Assembly (NCBI GenBank): GCA_022702705.1
Contig: CM040434.1
Span: forward strand, 19,945,771-20,009,770
Direction: 5' to 3'
Length of the DNA stretch: 64,000 nucleotides
DNA from: Papilionanthe hookeriana x Papilionanthe teres
Lineage: Eukaryota; Streptophyta; Magnoliopsida; Asparagales; Orchidaceae
Below, in pieces: positions 23,379 through 34,976 of the stretch (the first letter of the stretch is position 1; each line of letters opens with the position of its first letter). Under the pieces are notes generated by a model, which saw only the letters and a list, made by a program, of their open reading frames with translations, made no database searches and was not told where the DNA came from. Position numbers and translations under genes: made by a program.

Positions 23379-23583
23379 TTTATTAGGTTTATTAGCTTTC
23401 CATAGTCAGTAGTATTTATTAATTCCTCTTATTCTGCATTATGTAGCTTCCTTTTTATCTTTATCCTGTTTTTATCCTTTGATTGTATTTTTTATTTCTT
23501 TCCTTATTTGAGTCCATTGTAATTGGGTTTGAATACCCCTCTTTGTATCAATGAGAAAAGCTGCCTTGATCACCAATTCAATA
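23379..23583 (+). repeat. copia-1 5' LTR
   Basis: 205 bp, matching 30015-30220 in order. The end reads CAATTCAATA where the partner has CAATTCAACA, so the terminal CA has mutated. The primer-binding site follows immediately. Confidence 0.8.
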
Positions 23584-23597
23584 TGGTATCAGAGTCT
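23584..23597 (+). other. copia-1 primer-binding site
   Basis: TGGTATCAGAGTC is the standard plant copia primer site, complementary to the 3' end of initiator methionine tRNA, with one change from TGGTATCAGAGCC. Confidence 0.85.
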
Positions 23598-24107
23598 AAC
23601 CCTAGATCCATTGGCCACCGGCCTCCTTTGCCGGTTCTGGCAGTCGCCATCTCCGAGCTACTAGCCTCCTTTGTTGGTTACAGTAGGTGCAGTCGCTACT
23701 TTTCTCTGATCCGGCCGCTGGCGTTTCTACAGACAGCTTCCTATTGTTCCAATAGCAGCACCATGCAGGATCTCGCTATTCTAATAGTCGTTATTCCAAT
23801 AGCTGCACTATGCAGTCACCAAGCATAGCCTTCCTGCAAGCCACAAGATCTAGTGGTCACCTGTGCTACATGGTAGATTTCCCCCTGTATTTTTTCCCGC
23901 TGCCATTGTTTTCCTCCGTCACTGATTCGTCCTATTGCTAGTTCTTCCGCCGGTTGATTCCTAAAGTCGGTTGATTCCAACAGCGGAATTCCTCTGCAAG
24001 AGCAATTGTATCTGTCCAGCAGAATTCCTACAGTAGACTAGCATCCTGTAGGTGTCTGGATTCCTGCAATTGTATCCATCAGCCAGTGACCCTACTTAAA
24101 TTCATCG

Positions 24108-26639
24108 ATGACACAGAAACACAACCATAACACTTTTGGTTCAGTCAGAACCAACTTGAATCGTGCTCAACCCTTGTCCATGCCACCTCAAACCGGTCAC
24201 TCCACTTGCGTTTACTGTCAAAAACCTAACCACACTCGAGACAAGTGTTGGAAATTTCACGATAAACAGCTATACAAACCTTTGGCCAAATCCTTTGATA
24301 CCAAGGCCTCACGATAACATCCGAATTTACCACGATTCAACCAACTCCTATCCGAAACATCCCAGAATCTTCCAAATCCCTGAGAAACCAGATGGAGCAA
24401 TTGAACTAGCTACTGGAGCCCATCAAGTCTCTATGGGTCCATCGACCTCCCACATCGGACAATGTACTTTTTATATGGTTTTCACGGTTTATTTCATATC
24501 TAGTCCATGAATTATTGATTCAGGTGTCACAGATCACATGACTAGATGCTCACAAGTTTTCTCGACTTATTATCCGTGTTATGGAAAGGATGCCGTCAGT
24601 TGTCGATGGCTCGTGTAATTTCAATGATGTTAAATGGTCAGTTATACTAAAAATCGATCTAACTCTATTGACTGTTTTACATGTTCCTCAGTTACAATGC
24701 AAATTGTTACATGTCAGCAAGTTCACTAATGATTTGATTGAGTTGCTAATTTCTCTTCTGATTGTTGTGTTTTTCAAGATCGTCATTCAGAGAGGATAAT
24801 TGGAACTGCTGAGAAGTTCGTTAGACTCTACTATTTCAAAGAGAAGAACATGAAGAGTGAAGACACACCTCTCAGGAGTTGTAGCTTATCTCGAGTCAGT
24901 GAATGTCTCATTATATCGTTGCATTATCATTTAGGTCATCCTAGTTTCCAATATTTAAAAAATTTATATCCTTTGTTTTTTTCTAATAAGAAGTTTTCTA
25001 ATTTCAATTGTGAGACATGTCTGTTAGTCAAACATCATCGAGTCCATTACCAACCCAACACTTACACACCTTATGCTCATTTCTCTCTCATTCATAGTGA
25101 CCAATGTGAACCTTCTCACACTCCCAGCTACACCAAAAAATAATGGTTTCTAATTTTGATTGATGATCACACTCGAATGACGTATGTTTATATTTTAAAA
25201 GACAAATCGGAGGTTGTTATCACCTTCCAAAACTTCAACACCTTCATTTTAACTCAATTCAAAACTCCTATTCGGGTCCTTCGAATCAACAATGATTGTG
25301 AGTTTTTCAACTCTATTTTGGGTAAACTCTTGGAAAGGGCATCATCCACCATAACTCGTCTACAGACACTCAACAAAATGAGATAGCCAAAAAAAAAAAA
25401 ACTTCACCTCGATGTTGCTCGCTCCATTATGTTTTAATCTAATGTCCCAAAACGGTTTTGCAGCGATGTCATTCTCACTGTCACATATGTCATAAATAGA
25501 GTTCCTTCTAAAATTCACAAGTTCCGAACACCTTAGTTGTCCTGAGGTCATGTTTCCTTGGCAATCGGATTTTCTCCACTTTAGACCTCAAGATTTTTGG
25601 GTGCACTGCTTTTGTTTATAACACTGCTCCCAATTTGAGTCAACTTGATTCCAGATCCATTAAATGTATCTTCCTTGGATATTCCTCCACTCAAAAGAGA
25701 TATTGGTGTATTGATCCTACCACTAACAAATTGTATGCGAGTGTTGATGTCTCCTTCTTTGAAAGTGGTCTATATTTTCCTAACTCGACTGCAAGTGAGA
25801 GGGAGCTTGGGTCGTGGAAGTTCCCCCCATTGTTCCTACCACTGAAGAGTCCCCTTTTCCGGCAAGTGCACCATTCGGCGAGTCCCCTGATTCGGTGAGT
25901 ACACCATCTCCTCCTCCCACCATCCATGTCTACACTCGGCTCACCCATTCCAATGCTTCTACTCTGGAACCCGCTACCTCCTTACAGGACAGATTCCATT
26001 CCAGGCGACATCCTCAACACAATCCCTCCTGCGAATGAGGTGAGTTCTCCGAGTAAGGCATTAAATCAGACATGCTCCCTCTATTCTATGGCAAAATATA
26101 TCTCTTTCTGCAGTTTATCATCGACTTACAGAGCATTTGCTACTGCGTTGACAAACCGTCAGATCCCAGCTACTATTGAGGGTGCACTTGTTGAACCAGC
26201 CTGGAAAACGACAATAATAGAGGAGATGAATGCCCTTCAGCAAAACCATATGTGAGACGTCTTTGATCTTCCTCGGGATAAGAAATTTATGTGGTGCCGA
26301 TGTATTTTCAGCATCAAGTTCAACTTTGATGGATCATTTGGACGCAACAAAGAATGGTTAATCGCCAAACGGTGCTCACTGCCCTACGAAGTTGACTATA
26401 ACGAGACATTTGCTTCAGTGGGCAAGTTAAACACTATTCGGGTCATGTTGTCCCTTGAGGTGAATCTGGATTAGTAATTATTCCAGCCATAAGTCAAAAA
26501 TGTGTTCTTTAGGAGAGCTTACAGAAGAGGTATACATGTCTCTCGCTCTTGGCTTTGACTCTACTGACTCTAGAGAGCAAGTGTGCGGACTGCGAAAGTT
26601 CCTTTATGGGTTAAAACAGTCCCCAAGGGCCTGGTACAG
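24108..26639 (+). pseudogene. copia-1 gag end, protease, integrase, reverse transcriptase N-half (pseudogene)
   Basis: Only the gag C-terminus remains, with an intact CCHC knuckle CVYCQKPNHTRDKC (about 24211). Protease at about 24511 reads IIDSGVTDHMT. Integrase at 24900-25390 keeps the HHCC finger (HYHLGHPS...CETCLLVKHH), the first catalytic Asp (LIHSD) and part of the second block, then shifts frame. The conserved KCIFLGYSSTQKRYWCIDP block is at about 25660. Reverse transcriptase restarts near 26175 (ALVEPAWKTTIIEEMNALQQ), then YNETFASVGKLNTIR and CGLRKFLYGLKQSPRAWY, where the solo LTR interrupts at the WY codons. Multiple stops make it non-functional. Confidence 0.8.
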
Positions 26640-28958
26640 TGACCTGACCCGCAATAACGCGGTAATTTTAGCTTCCAAAAGATAGCCAAAAACTTGACCC
26701 AATTTATAAATAACAGCTAGTGTATAAAATTAAAATGTTGTAAAATTTTAGAAAATATTTTACACACTATGGGTACTACGCAAGTATACGTATCGTTTCA
26801 AGTAATATAAGATTTTCTTTTATAACCCTAGTATCGATCCCACAGAGAAGTAAGGTAAGAATTTCTTTAGGCTAATTCCAGTATATTTCTATAAGGCCTA
26901 AATTTGGAATGTAGATTAAAATGGATTTTTTAATAACTAATCCTAAATAAAGTTCTTAAATAAAAAGTTAACTTATGGATAAATTGGTTTGAAGAATTTT
27001 GAGATGTTAAAGACTACCTTTCTCTTGTAATTACATAGATAATGTGTAGGAAAGAAATACTTATAATTTTATGTAGTAGTGCTAAATAGAAGCAATCCTA
27101 TTCTTTACCCTTTAGTCTGAGTGTAAAGAACATCGGCTAATCTATAGATCGGTTCGGGATGTTTTATTAGTAGAATGGGTTAATATAGGCTCACACTTAC
27201 AGATGTCCGAGTGTGCAGAATGGTCGGCCTACTAAGTGACCCGTTCTCTTCTATGCACCAAATTATTAAAATTTAATCCGTCACTCTAAAACTAATCAAT
27301 TCTACGCCCAATAAACAATATCTCCCAATTTATTTGCACTTCACCTTGAATAACCCGCATATAGTCTTCGATTACCCAAGGATTCATGTGATATCTACTA
27401 GTTAAGAACTCTTCTCTGGTTAGGTCTCAGAATTCTTCAACAAATTTTAACAATACAAGTGATCAATTTGAAAAGTAAATGAAGATCCGGTCTGAATATC
27501 ATCACCATAATTTAATAAGAGAATATCTAAGCAAATCTTAATTCCTAAACATGCATCTATTTCTTTACAAAATAAAAGTAAACGAAAATAATGACATAAG
27601 AAGTAAAAGGGTTGATAGAATTATGTAATAATTTAAGTGCCAACAAGAAACTTATTTCATTAGTATTCTATTATATTTATGCAACTATCTGTCACCTAGA
27701 AGTATTTAATGGTTAATTCTATCATAAAAATGATTTTCCTACACATGCCAGTACTTCATTTAAAAGAAAGAGTAAAGAAAATCACTTACGAAGCATGAAT
27801 AAATCACGACGTAAAACTTGGTTTAAAACAAAGAAAATCCACTGAAAGTGTTTACAATAATTACAAGAGAATGAAGAACACAATACTTAGACTTTTTCCC
27901 TCCGAAGGAAAGAAGAAGATCTCTCCACCAAAGTTTCCCATCGATCCATGCGCCGCTCGTACATCCCTTACATAAATATCTCAAAATCCCTCACAAATCT
28001 CTCCATAAGATGTAGAAATCTACATCTTCATATTTCTACATCTTCATGACTTTAAAATGACTAAAATGACTAAGGGGGAAGAGAGGGGGGAGAGAGGGAG
28101 AGAGACAAGAGAGGCCATTTTTCCTGTAGAAATATCTCCTATTTATAGAGCTCTGAAAATGGCCAAGGGTTGCTTAAGATACCTCTTCAAAAGTAGTCCA
28201 TATTCATCGAATCTTCTGAAACCGACTGCGGTGCCTGAGACGCCGGATCTCGGAGCCAGCGCCAGACTCCTGTGACCAAGTCTTCGCACCCCTTCACTTT
28301 AGGTCGCACCTCTTCGCGATTAAAACCATTCTAATGTGTTCAGATACATTGTATCACATGTCCTATATATTAGGAGTAACTTTCAATCTTCTAGAAGGTC
28401 TAGAAACTACTTAATACCGTCAAAATACCTTCCAAAGTTGTCAAAAATCCGTCCAATAACCGTTTTTGGATGATTCTGGCGCCTAGGCCTTGATTCTGGC
28501 GCCTAGGCGCTGTTTTCTCGTCATCACTGGAGCCTGGGCGCCGGGTTTGGCGCCTAGGCGCCACCCTGTGCGCAGCTCCACTGTTTTGCTCCGTTTGGCT
28601 CCGTTTCAACTCCGTTTCGGCCCATTTCAGTTGCGTTGCGTTCCTAACATCTTCATCTATAAGATAGACATAAAAACAACATTTCTCAAAAGTATAATTT
28701 CATCCAAAAATATGTGAGAAATATAAAAGATATTAAGCATAGAAAGACATATCAATATGTGCTAAGTTAAAATTTTCTTCCTTGCTTATTTTGGCTCAAA
28801 ATTGCATAGTTTTTACTTGATTTTCCCTAAAATCATATTTTTATACTTGAAGACAAAAATATGCAAAATTCCTTCCTTTAAAGTGTAATAACTTTAAAAA
28901 TGTGCATAAAGTTAGCATGAAATCTACACTAAAAATAGGTAATTTTTAAAGTGGATCA
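26640..28958 (-). mobile_element. Solo LTR of an Athila-like element, 2.3 kb
   Basis: Runs TGACCTGACC...GTGGATCA with a 5-bp target duplication. Inside are blocks shared with the LTRs at 45043-46898 and 52211-54068: CGCAAGTATACGYATCG, ATCGATCCCACAG-GAAG, AACACAATACTTAG and the GC-rich end TTCAGTTGCGTTGCGTTCCT. It lies in the same (minus) orientation as that element but carries about 55 extra bases at the plus-left end that include GCCAAAAACT, which in the full element lies in the primer-site region. No internal coding sequence is present, so unequal or intra-element recombination probably removed it. Confidence 0.8.
28139..28147 (-). promoter_or_regulatory. TATA box of the solo LTR
   Basis: On the minus strand this reads TATAAATAG, a strong TATA box in the orientation expected for transcription of the element. 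It sits within the LTR, as a pol II promoter should. Activity is not shown. Confidence 0.5.
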
Positions 28959-30008
28959 TACGGCAAGTTCACAAAGGTGCTTGTCGATCATGGTTTTACT
29001 CGGGCTCAATCAGATCACACTCTCTTCCTCTGACGTTCCACCAATGGTCAGGTAACTATCCTTATTATCTATGTTACGATATTATTTTTACAGGAAATAA
29101 TCTCCTAGCATTGAATTCATTGAAAGATATTCTTGCTAAGTCCTTTGAAATGAAGGACTTGGGATCTCTCTGATACTTCTTAGGCATGGAAGTGACTCGA
29201 TCATCTCAGAGCATATGTCTATCTCAATGTAAATATATGGTTGATCTCTTGACAGAGAACAATCTTCTTCTATGCAAACCCGTGGTTATTCCTATGGATC
29301 CCAATGAAAATTATCTAACATTTCTAATGTTGTGTCTGTCAACAAGACTCACTACCAGCGTCTTGTGTGGAAACTCATCTACCTCGCCCAAACTCGTCGG
29401 ACATATGTCACGCAGTTGATATAGTGAGTCAAATAATGCATGACCCATATGAGCACCATCTCCAAGTTGTCCACCGAATTCTCCACTATTTAAAAGGTAC
29501 ACCGGACCCGGGCATATTTTTCTCTCATCACAGCTCTCGGTCTATTATTATTTATACAGATGTTGATTGGGTCGGGTCGGTTCATGATCGACATACCACC
29601 TTGGGGTATTGCTCATTTGTATGAGGAAATCTTATCACGTAGAAAAGCAAAAAACAGTTTGTGGTTGCCCGGAGCAAAGCTGAAGCTGAATTCTGATCCA
29701 TATCCTCGGGAATTTGTGATGCCCTCTAGTTACGCATCATGCTTCATGAAGTTCATATGCCAAACTTCGTCCTGCTGCACCTATTTTGTGATAATAAGGC
29801 CGTCATCAGCATTGCTCACAATCCGATCCAACATGATCGTACCAAACATGTGGAGATTGACAGACACTTCGTTAAGGAAAAGATTGAATCCGGGGAAATT
29901 TGTGTTCCTTTTGTATCCTCCAGATATCATCATCAAAAATCTTCCTCCTCCTTTGTTCGATGACTTCAAATCCAAGTTGAACATGATTGACATCTATGTT
30001 CCAACTTG
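28959..30008 (+). pseudogene. copia-1 reverse transcriptase C-half and RNase H (pseudogene)
   Basis: Resumes exactly after the solo LTR with GKFTKVLVDHGFTRAQSDHT. The catalytic YVDD box near 29071 is broken by a one-base deletion within the YVDD codons, so both aspartates are lost from the frame. Downstream blocks are SFEMKDLGSL...YFLGMEV (about 29140-29190), HLQVVHRILHYLKGTPDPGI, DVDWVGSVHDRHTTLGYCSF (29560-29624) and the RNase H end CDNKAVISIAHNPIQHDRTK (about 29790). The product would have copied element RNA into DNA; this copy cannot. Confidence 0.8.
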
Positions 30009-30014
30009 AGAGAG

Positions 30015-30220
30015 TTTATTACGTTTATTGGCTTTCTATAATCGTTATAATTTATTAAGTCGACTTATTCTGCATTATGTAGTTTCCTTTTTATCTTTAT
30101 CCTATTTTTATCTCTTTGATTGTGTTTTTATTTCTTTCCTTATTTGAGTTCATTGTAATTGGGTTTAAATACCCCATATTGCATCAATGAGAAAGAGATG
30201 CCTTGGTTAACAATTCAACA
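30015..30220 (+). repeat. copia-1 3' LTR
   Basis: 206 bp, partner of 23379-23583. It is preceded by a short purine tract, TTGAGAGAG, in the polypurine-tract position. Confidence 0.8.
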
Positions 30221-31399
30221 GTTCTAATAAGAAATTGTCATTTTGTTCACCAAAGAGAACAAGTTAAAGCATTTCGAAGACTTCAAAAGTATTTTAAAAG
30301 ATAATATTAGTAGTTGATGTACTAAACAAGACTAAGCAGCAAGCAGAAACAAGACTAAGCAGCAAGCAGAAGCAGAAACATAAACATAATCCACTTTTCC
30401 TTATATAGAAATTGAACTTAGTTCCAGATTTTGAGCAGATGAGGAAAAATCTTCCACCAAAAGATTAGAGCAATTAGGATCAAGTGAAAGGTCTTGCACC
30501 ATAATTTGAGGATTTCTTAGCTAGAGAAGAACCTTAAAATAATTAAAAATTTATGTCAAAAACATGGCAAGAAAAGGAATAGAATGGAATATTTTCAAAT
30601 TTCACCTTCTGACAATATCTAAATGACAGAGAACCCACTAGACACTTTATTATGAAAGAAAGAAGTAACATCCAATTCTACCAATACTCTAGCCATAGAA
30701 CGCAACATTCATTTATATAGTATTTTAAAAAATTACAAGCCAAAGAGAACAACGTAGATGATGTTAAGAAAATAAGATCCAAATTGGAAAGACCAGAGGT
30801 TCCCAAAGTCGATCAAAATAAGAAGATAATTTGTATAAGCTCATCAAGAGCCCACTAATATAGTATAAATAACGTGAAAATTATAATCATATGCACAAGT
30901 TCAATGAGAGCAATAGAGTAGTCACCTAACAGTTATAAGTTAGAAATGAACTTGTGAATTATGTCCATGCAAAGATGACACATAAATAAAATGGAAGAAG
31001 GCCGGTAAACAAAAAAAAAAAACCTTTAAAAAAAGGGATAGCTGAATTGCCTTATTAAGATGAAGGTTTTTAAGTTGAGAAGTCTTCAAGTTTTATCAAA
31101 AGAAAATTTGAGTAATATTAAGTAGGGAGAAAAGGCAACAGTAATATTTGAACCACAAATGACATTCATAAAAGAATGTGTTGGCTGAGGCTGAGAAGGC
31201 TCAACCACTTGGTAGGAAAGATGAGGAGAGTCCTCAAAAGCATCAGAGACCACAAGGGAACGAGATTGCACCTCAGAAGGGGTCTACCAAGTCTCTAAGA
31301 TAAGTCACTACATGAGGATTTGGGATTTGAATGAAAAAGGTGCAGAAGATCCTTTCATTAAGAATAAAGAAAGCGATTGTGCGTTATCGGTCGTTAAAT
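30221..31399. other. Spacer with a short tandem duplication
   Basis: AT-rich, with no supported gene. AAGACTAAGCAGCAAGCAGA occurs twice back to back at about 30330-30374, a local tandem duplication of 24 bases. Otherwise nothing recognised. Confidence 0.45.
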
Positions 31400-32089
31400 T
31401 GTTGGATTTAAAACTTTTGAAAAGTGTAAAATGTGGTTTTATAAAATAGGGTTTTGATTTAATTTAATATATATGGATTTTTAGAAATAATATTTTAAAT
31501 TTGAAAAGCGGGAATGGACAAATTCATTTAGTAGTTTGAATGAACGAGCACAATATCGTAGGCGATGCATTTATCCCAAAGAATAGACACACTGCTTGAT
31601 GATATGACTCGATCAAATAAACTACAGAATTTATGATATTTGTTCTGGTCTGCGAACATTTTGTGTTGATCGATAAGTTCCTCTATTTAATACAAAAAAA
31701 TTTAATAGGGTTTATATTACTTGGGTTCTTAAAGCTCCTTATAGAGGCAAGCCCCTATAGTCAATTACCCCTCAAATGACCGAAGTCACTTGAGAGAACT
31801 CTCGATTTAGATCATAAGTATCTATCTTCATGTATTCAAAGGTTAGGGTTTTCAAAGTAGTGTGGTAATAGGAAATCCAATAGGTGAGTGGCTCGAGATT
31901 GGAACAGTTTTTATAGGAATCCAAATGAAAGAAAGGTAGAGGATGCCACGGATCTCGAGGAAGACCTCAATGACTTCCCGGACTATCCTATTGTTGGGCT
32001 TTAAATTTTGGAAACGAATTTATTTAGATTTTTAATCTTGTCAACTATTAATTATAGGGATTACATTTGCATAATATCCGATTATGCAA

Positions 32090-32260
32090 ACAACCTAAAA
32101 GATGAGAGGATTTACGTCGTATCGGACGACGACCTCGGAATCCTAAGGCGAGTTAGGGCTTATATTGCACAACATGGTTGTGCAAAGGCCTAAAAGACAA
32201 GATGAGGATTTATGTCGCACTAAGCGGACTACCTCGAAGTCCTATGGCTCGTTATTTAAA
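32090..32260 (+). repeat. Duplicated module with flanking palindromes, copy A
   Basis: GAGGATTTACGTCGTATCGG then GACCTCG-AATCCTAAG, and about 90 bases later GAGGATTTATGTCGCACTAAGCGG then CTACCTCGAAGTCCTATGG, are two diverged copies of one module. Each is preceded by a palindrome: TTGCATAAT...ATTATGCAA (32067-32090) and TTGCACAAC-ATG-GTTGTGCAA (32165-32185). The same arrangement is in copy B near 55350-55515. Confidence 0.7.
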
Positions 32261-32452
32261 CTAAGGAAAGATTTTGCTGATGTAGTTCAATTTTGCTGTT
32301 GTAGATTGTCTTTCTCTGTCCACTGCATCCTCATCGTGCTGCCCTCGAAGCTTTGCTTCGTGCTCCATGTTGTATCAGTGTTAAGTTTAAAGTTTAAAAT
32401 TTAAAGTGGACATGCAATAGCTGGGTCGGTATTTATTTTTAGATGTGTGTTT

Positions 32453-32632
32453 TACAGTAAACAGGGGTGTATGCTACAGTAAATAGGAGTATACTACAGT
32501 AAACAGGAGTACATGCTACAGTAAACAGAAGTATACTACAGTAAACAAGAATACATGTTACAGTAAATAGGAATACATGCTACAGTAGACAGGAGTATAT
32601 GCTACAGTAAAAAGGAGTACACTATAGTAAGC
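32453..32632 (+). repeat. Minisatellite, alternating 20- and 22-bp units
   Basis: About eight units based on TACAGTAAACAGGAGTA followed by YATGC or YAC, so lengths alternate between 22 and 20 bases. Units differ by one to four bases. It lies in copy A just after the region conserved with copy B, and copy B lacks it. Confidence 0.85.
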
Positions 32633-33999
32633 AATAAGAATCTGAAAATATTGTAAATTCTGGTTACCTATAATGCGCCGTTATTTATTATTTTTCCTGC
32701 AGGAAAAATGATTAGCGGCATAAACAAAGTAGGAGCAAGAAAAGGAAAAGGGGTCCAGTATCACGAGCTATCTGTGAAAGGTAAAACCAAAACACCGTGA
32801 GGAAAGCCAAAAGCAAGAAAATCTAGAAAGAAATCCGTGAAAAACTCGAAAGAAATCAAAATAAGCCATAGAAAATCCCAAAAGAAAGATATCAAAAGCA
32901 ATCCGTAGAAAAACAAGGAAAGCCACAAAGTACAGACTAACAGCCCGAAAAGGACCGTAAGCATGATGGTGGGGAGTACTCAGAACCAGGACACTGTGTC
33001 AAATCAAGACTTTAGGGAACTAACGAATTACCATGGCTGTGTATCCAACACTGAGTAAAAGGTTCTCAGTCTAACAGCTATAGGAGGAAACTCCTAAACT
33101 GGTTCACACAACTGACCCATGAATTTTCTCCTTATAAAATGTTTGAGAAATATTTCATTTCATTTTCTTTTTCTTTGAAAAGTAATTTTGTTTTATTATT
33201 CATTTAAAAGAAATTTTGATATTTTAAAAGTGAATGGGTCAGTAGAATTAGCAGACGAGAATTTCCAACTACCCGTAGAAGTGAGGAGAACCCTTTTACT
33301 AAGTGTTAGAGATGTGGTACTACCGATCCCTCATCCTCGTAAGGTCACTGAGTTAGAATCATGCTAGTACTTCTCACACATGCCTAGATGGTTCTTTCAT
33401 CACTTGTGTCCAAACCCCAACCATCCTACTTACAGTCTTGCTTAATGACTCTCATATAGCAAAAGACAATATGTGCACACGTATGCCTCGTACATAAGTG
33501 CAAAAGACCAGACCAAGAAGCAAGAAAGGAGGAAACGACCCACCTAAAAGAACGACAAATGGAAGGTGAGTCGTTCCTCAAAACTGCAGAAAACAAACGA
33601 TCCCAAAACCCCGACGACTCCGATCCTGACAAACTCAGCTAGAACCTATCAAAGGTAAGACCCCGACAGCCTTACAAAACATAGGACCCAAGGACTTCAT
33701 ATCCTCCCAGAAAGACACACTGAACCTCCTAAAAGAAGCATTTTTAATGACAAACTAAGGCTCTCCAGGATGCCCCAAAAGAAAAAACATGACTCAAGTA
33801 GTTGCACGTAACTCAGTAAGAAACTCCAAAGTATGATATATATCAAAAAGTGTCAGAAAGTTCCAAAGGGCACGACTGAGAATTCCCAAATACCATAACC
33901 CAAAGCTGCCTAAAATGAAGCCACATCAAAACTAAAATAAAACACATGCTACACTAGAATAAAACACAACCAAGTTAGAACCAAGTAAAATTTGAGAAT

Positions 34000-34336
34000 G
34001 CACAGGGGCGGCCATAGAGGCAGCAAAGACAATAAACCGGGCTACTTAAATCACAAAAAAACAGAGCCACCCACATGAGACATAAAAGGGGCAGCCAAAA
34101 AAGGGATAAAACAACAAAACCGAGCACCCCACATGAGTACAAAGGGAGCAGCCATAGAGGCAGTGAAACAACCCAAAAACCGAGCAATGTAAGGCATCAA
34201 AAACAATAAACCGAGCCCCCGTAAATGGTGCAAAGGGGGGCAGCTACAAGACAGCAAAACCATAAAACCGAACTCCCCCATAAATGGTGCAAAGGAGTAG
34301 CCACAAGGGCAGTCGTACCACAAAACTGAGCTTCCA
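34000..34336. repeat. Degenerate tandem repeat, about five units of 57-90 bp
   Basis: Units share GCAAAGGGGNGCAGCCA then AACAATAAACCGAGCNCCC then (A/T)AAATGGTGC or CACATGAGTAC. They create spurious minus-strand frames of 66-117 codons with repeated Cys-Gly-Phe-rich segments. Within copy A only. Confidence 0.7.
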
Positions 34337-34849
34337 ATGGGCCAAACCGCAGCCACAAGAAGCCCCAAAAATCTGGACAAAAGTTTCTCAAAGCCAAGTA
34401 ACATAGAACACTAAGCTAGCATATCAAATTCTTCCCCATTTCCTTCCCACTTTTCTATATATATTTTCAACAAAATGTAAGTTTTTTGTGCATGCAATGA
34501 TGTAGCAGTCAAAGTGAAATGAAAATGTGTAGTAATAGGTAGTTCTCCAACAATACCTTCCAACGCAAAGTTCCCTCCATCAATACCTCTCGAATGTCAC
34601 CAGGCCATGGGCAAAGTGGGGAACCAAGGGCTTCACTTTCCAAAAAAAAAAGGGGGGGGGGTGCACAAGTAGCATAGGTAAAAGAAGAGTAATAACATTT
34701 ATAGGTCATGAACACGACATCACATTCTTTCAAACAACCCTACTCCTGCTATGTTGCCATTGTAAAATAGGAGATGTTAAAAGTATATGTATGTGAATCC
34801 AAAGAAAAAGGCTAGTTAAAAGAAGGTAAAGCAAACAAGCCCAGGCAAA

Positions 34850-34976
34850 TCCCCTCCTCTCCTTTCCTTTTCCCTCTTCTTTTCTCTCATTTCTCCTTCC
34901 CTTTCACTATTTTCTTTCCTTTTTTTTATTTCTTTCTTTTCTTTCCTTCCCCACTTTTCTTTCTTTTTTCTTTTAA
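34850..34976 (+). repeat. Polypyrimidine tract, ~125 bp
   Basis: Almost pure C/T on the plus strand (TCCTTTCC, TTTCTTT and similar words), so pure purine on the minus strand. Such tracts can adopt triplex structures. Inside copy A. Confidence 0.85.

Larger units (their letters stand above)
26635..28963. repeat. 5-bp target duplication of the solo LTR
   Basis: TACAG at 26635-26639 and TACGG at 28959-28963 flank the solo LTR. The uninterrupted copia frame needs TGG-TAC-GGC-AAG (W-Y-G-K), so TACGG is the original and one base has since changed in the left copy. Confidence 0.8.
23379..30220 (+). mobile_element. Ty1/copia element, degenerate (copia-1)
   Basis: A plus-strand copia element with LTRs at 23379-23583 and 30015-30220 that share long blocks (TTATTCTGCATTATGTAG, CTTCCTTTTTATCTTTATCC and the closing CAATGAGAAA). 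TGGTATCAGAGTC, the initiator-Met-tRNA primer site, starts at 23584 right after the 5' LTR. Most of gag is missing. Protease, integrase, reverse transcriptase and RNase H follow in order. A 2.3-kb solo LTR (26640-28958) splits the reverse transcriptase. No clear 5-bp target duplication was found. Confidence 0.85.

Noticed and set aside
23374..30225. 5-bp target duplication for copia-1
   Set aside because: The five bases after the 3' LTR (GTTCT) are not found before the 5' LTR; the left border or flank has mutated.
34051..34404. 117-codon minus-strand frame with repeated Cys/Phe/Gly segments
   Set aside because: It is the translation of a tandem DNA repeat inside a non-coding element.
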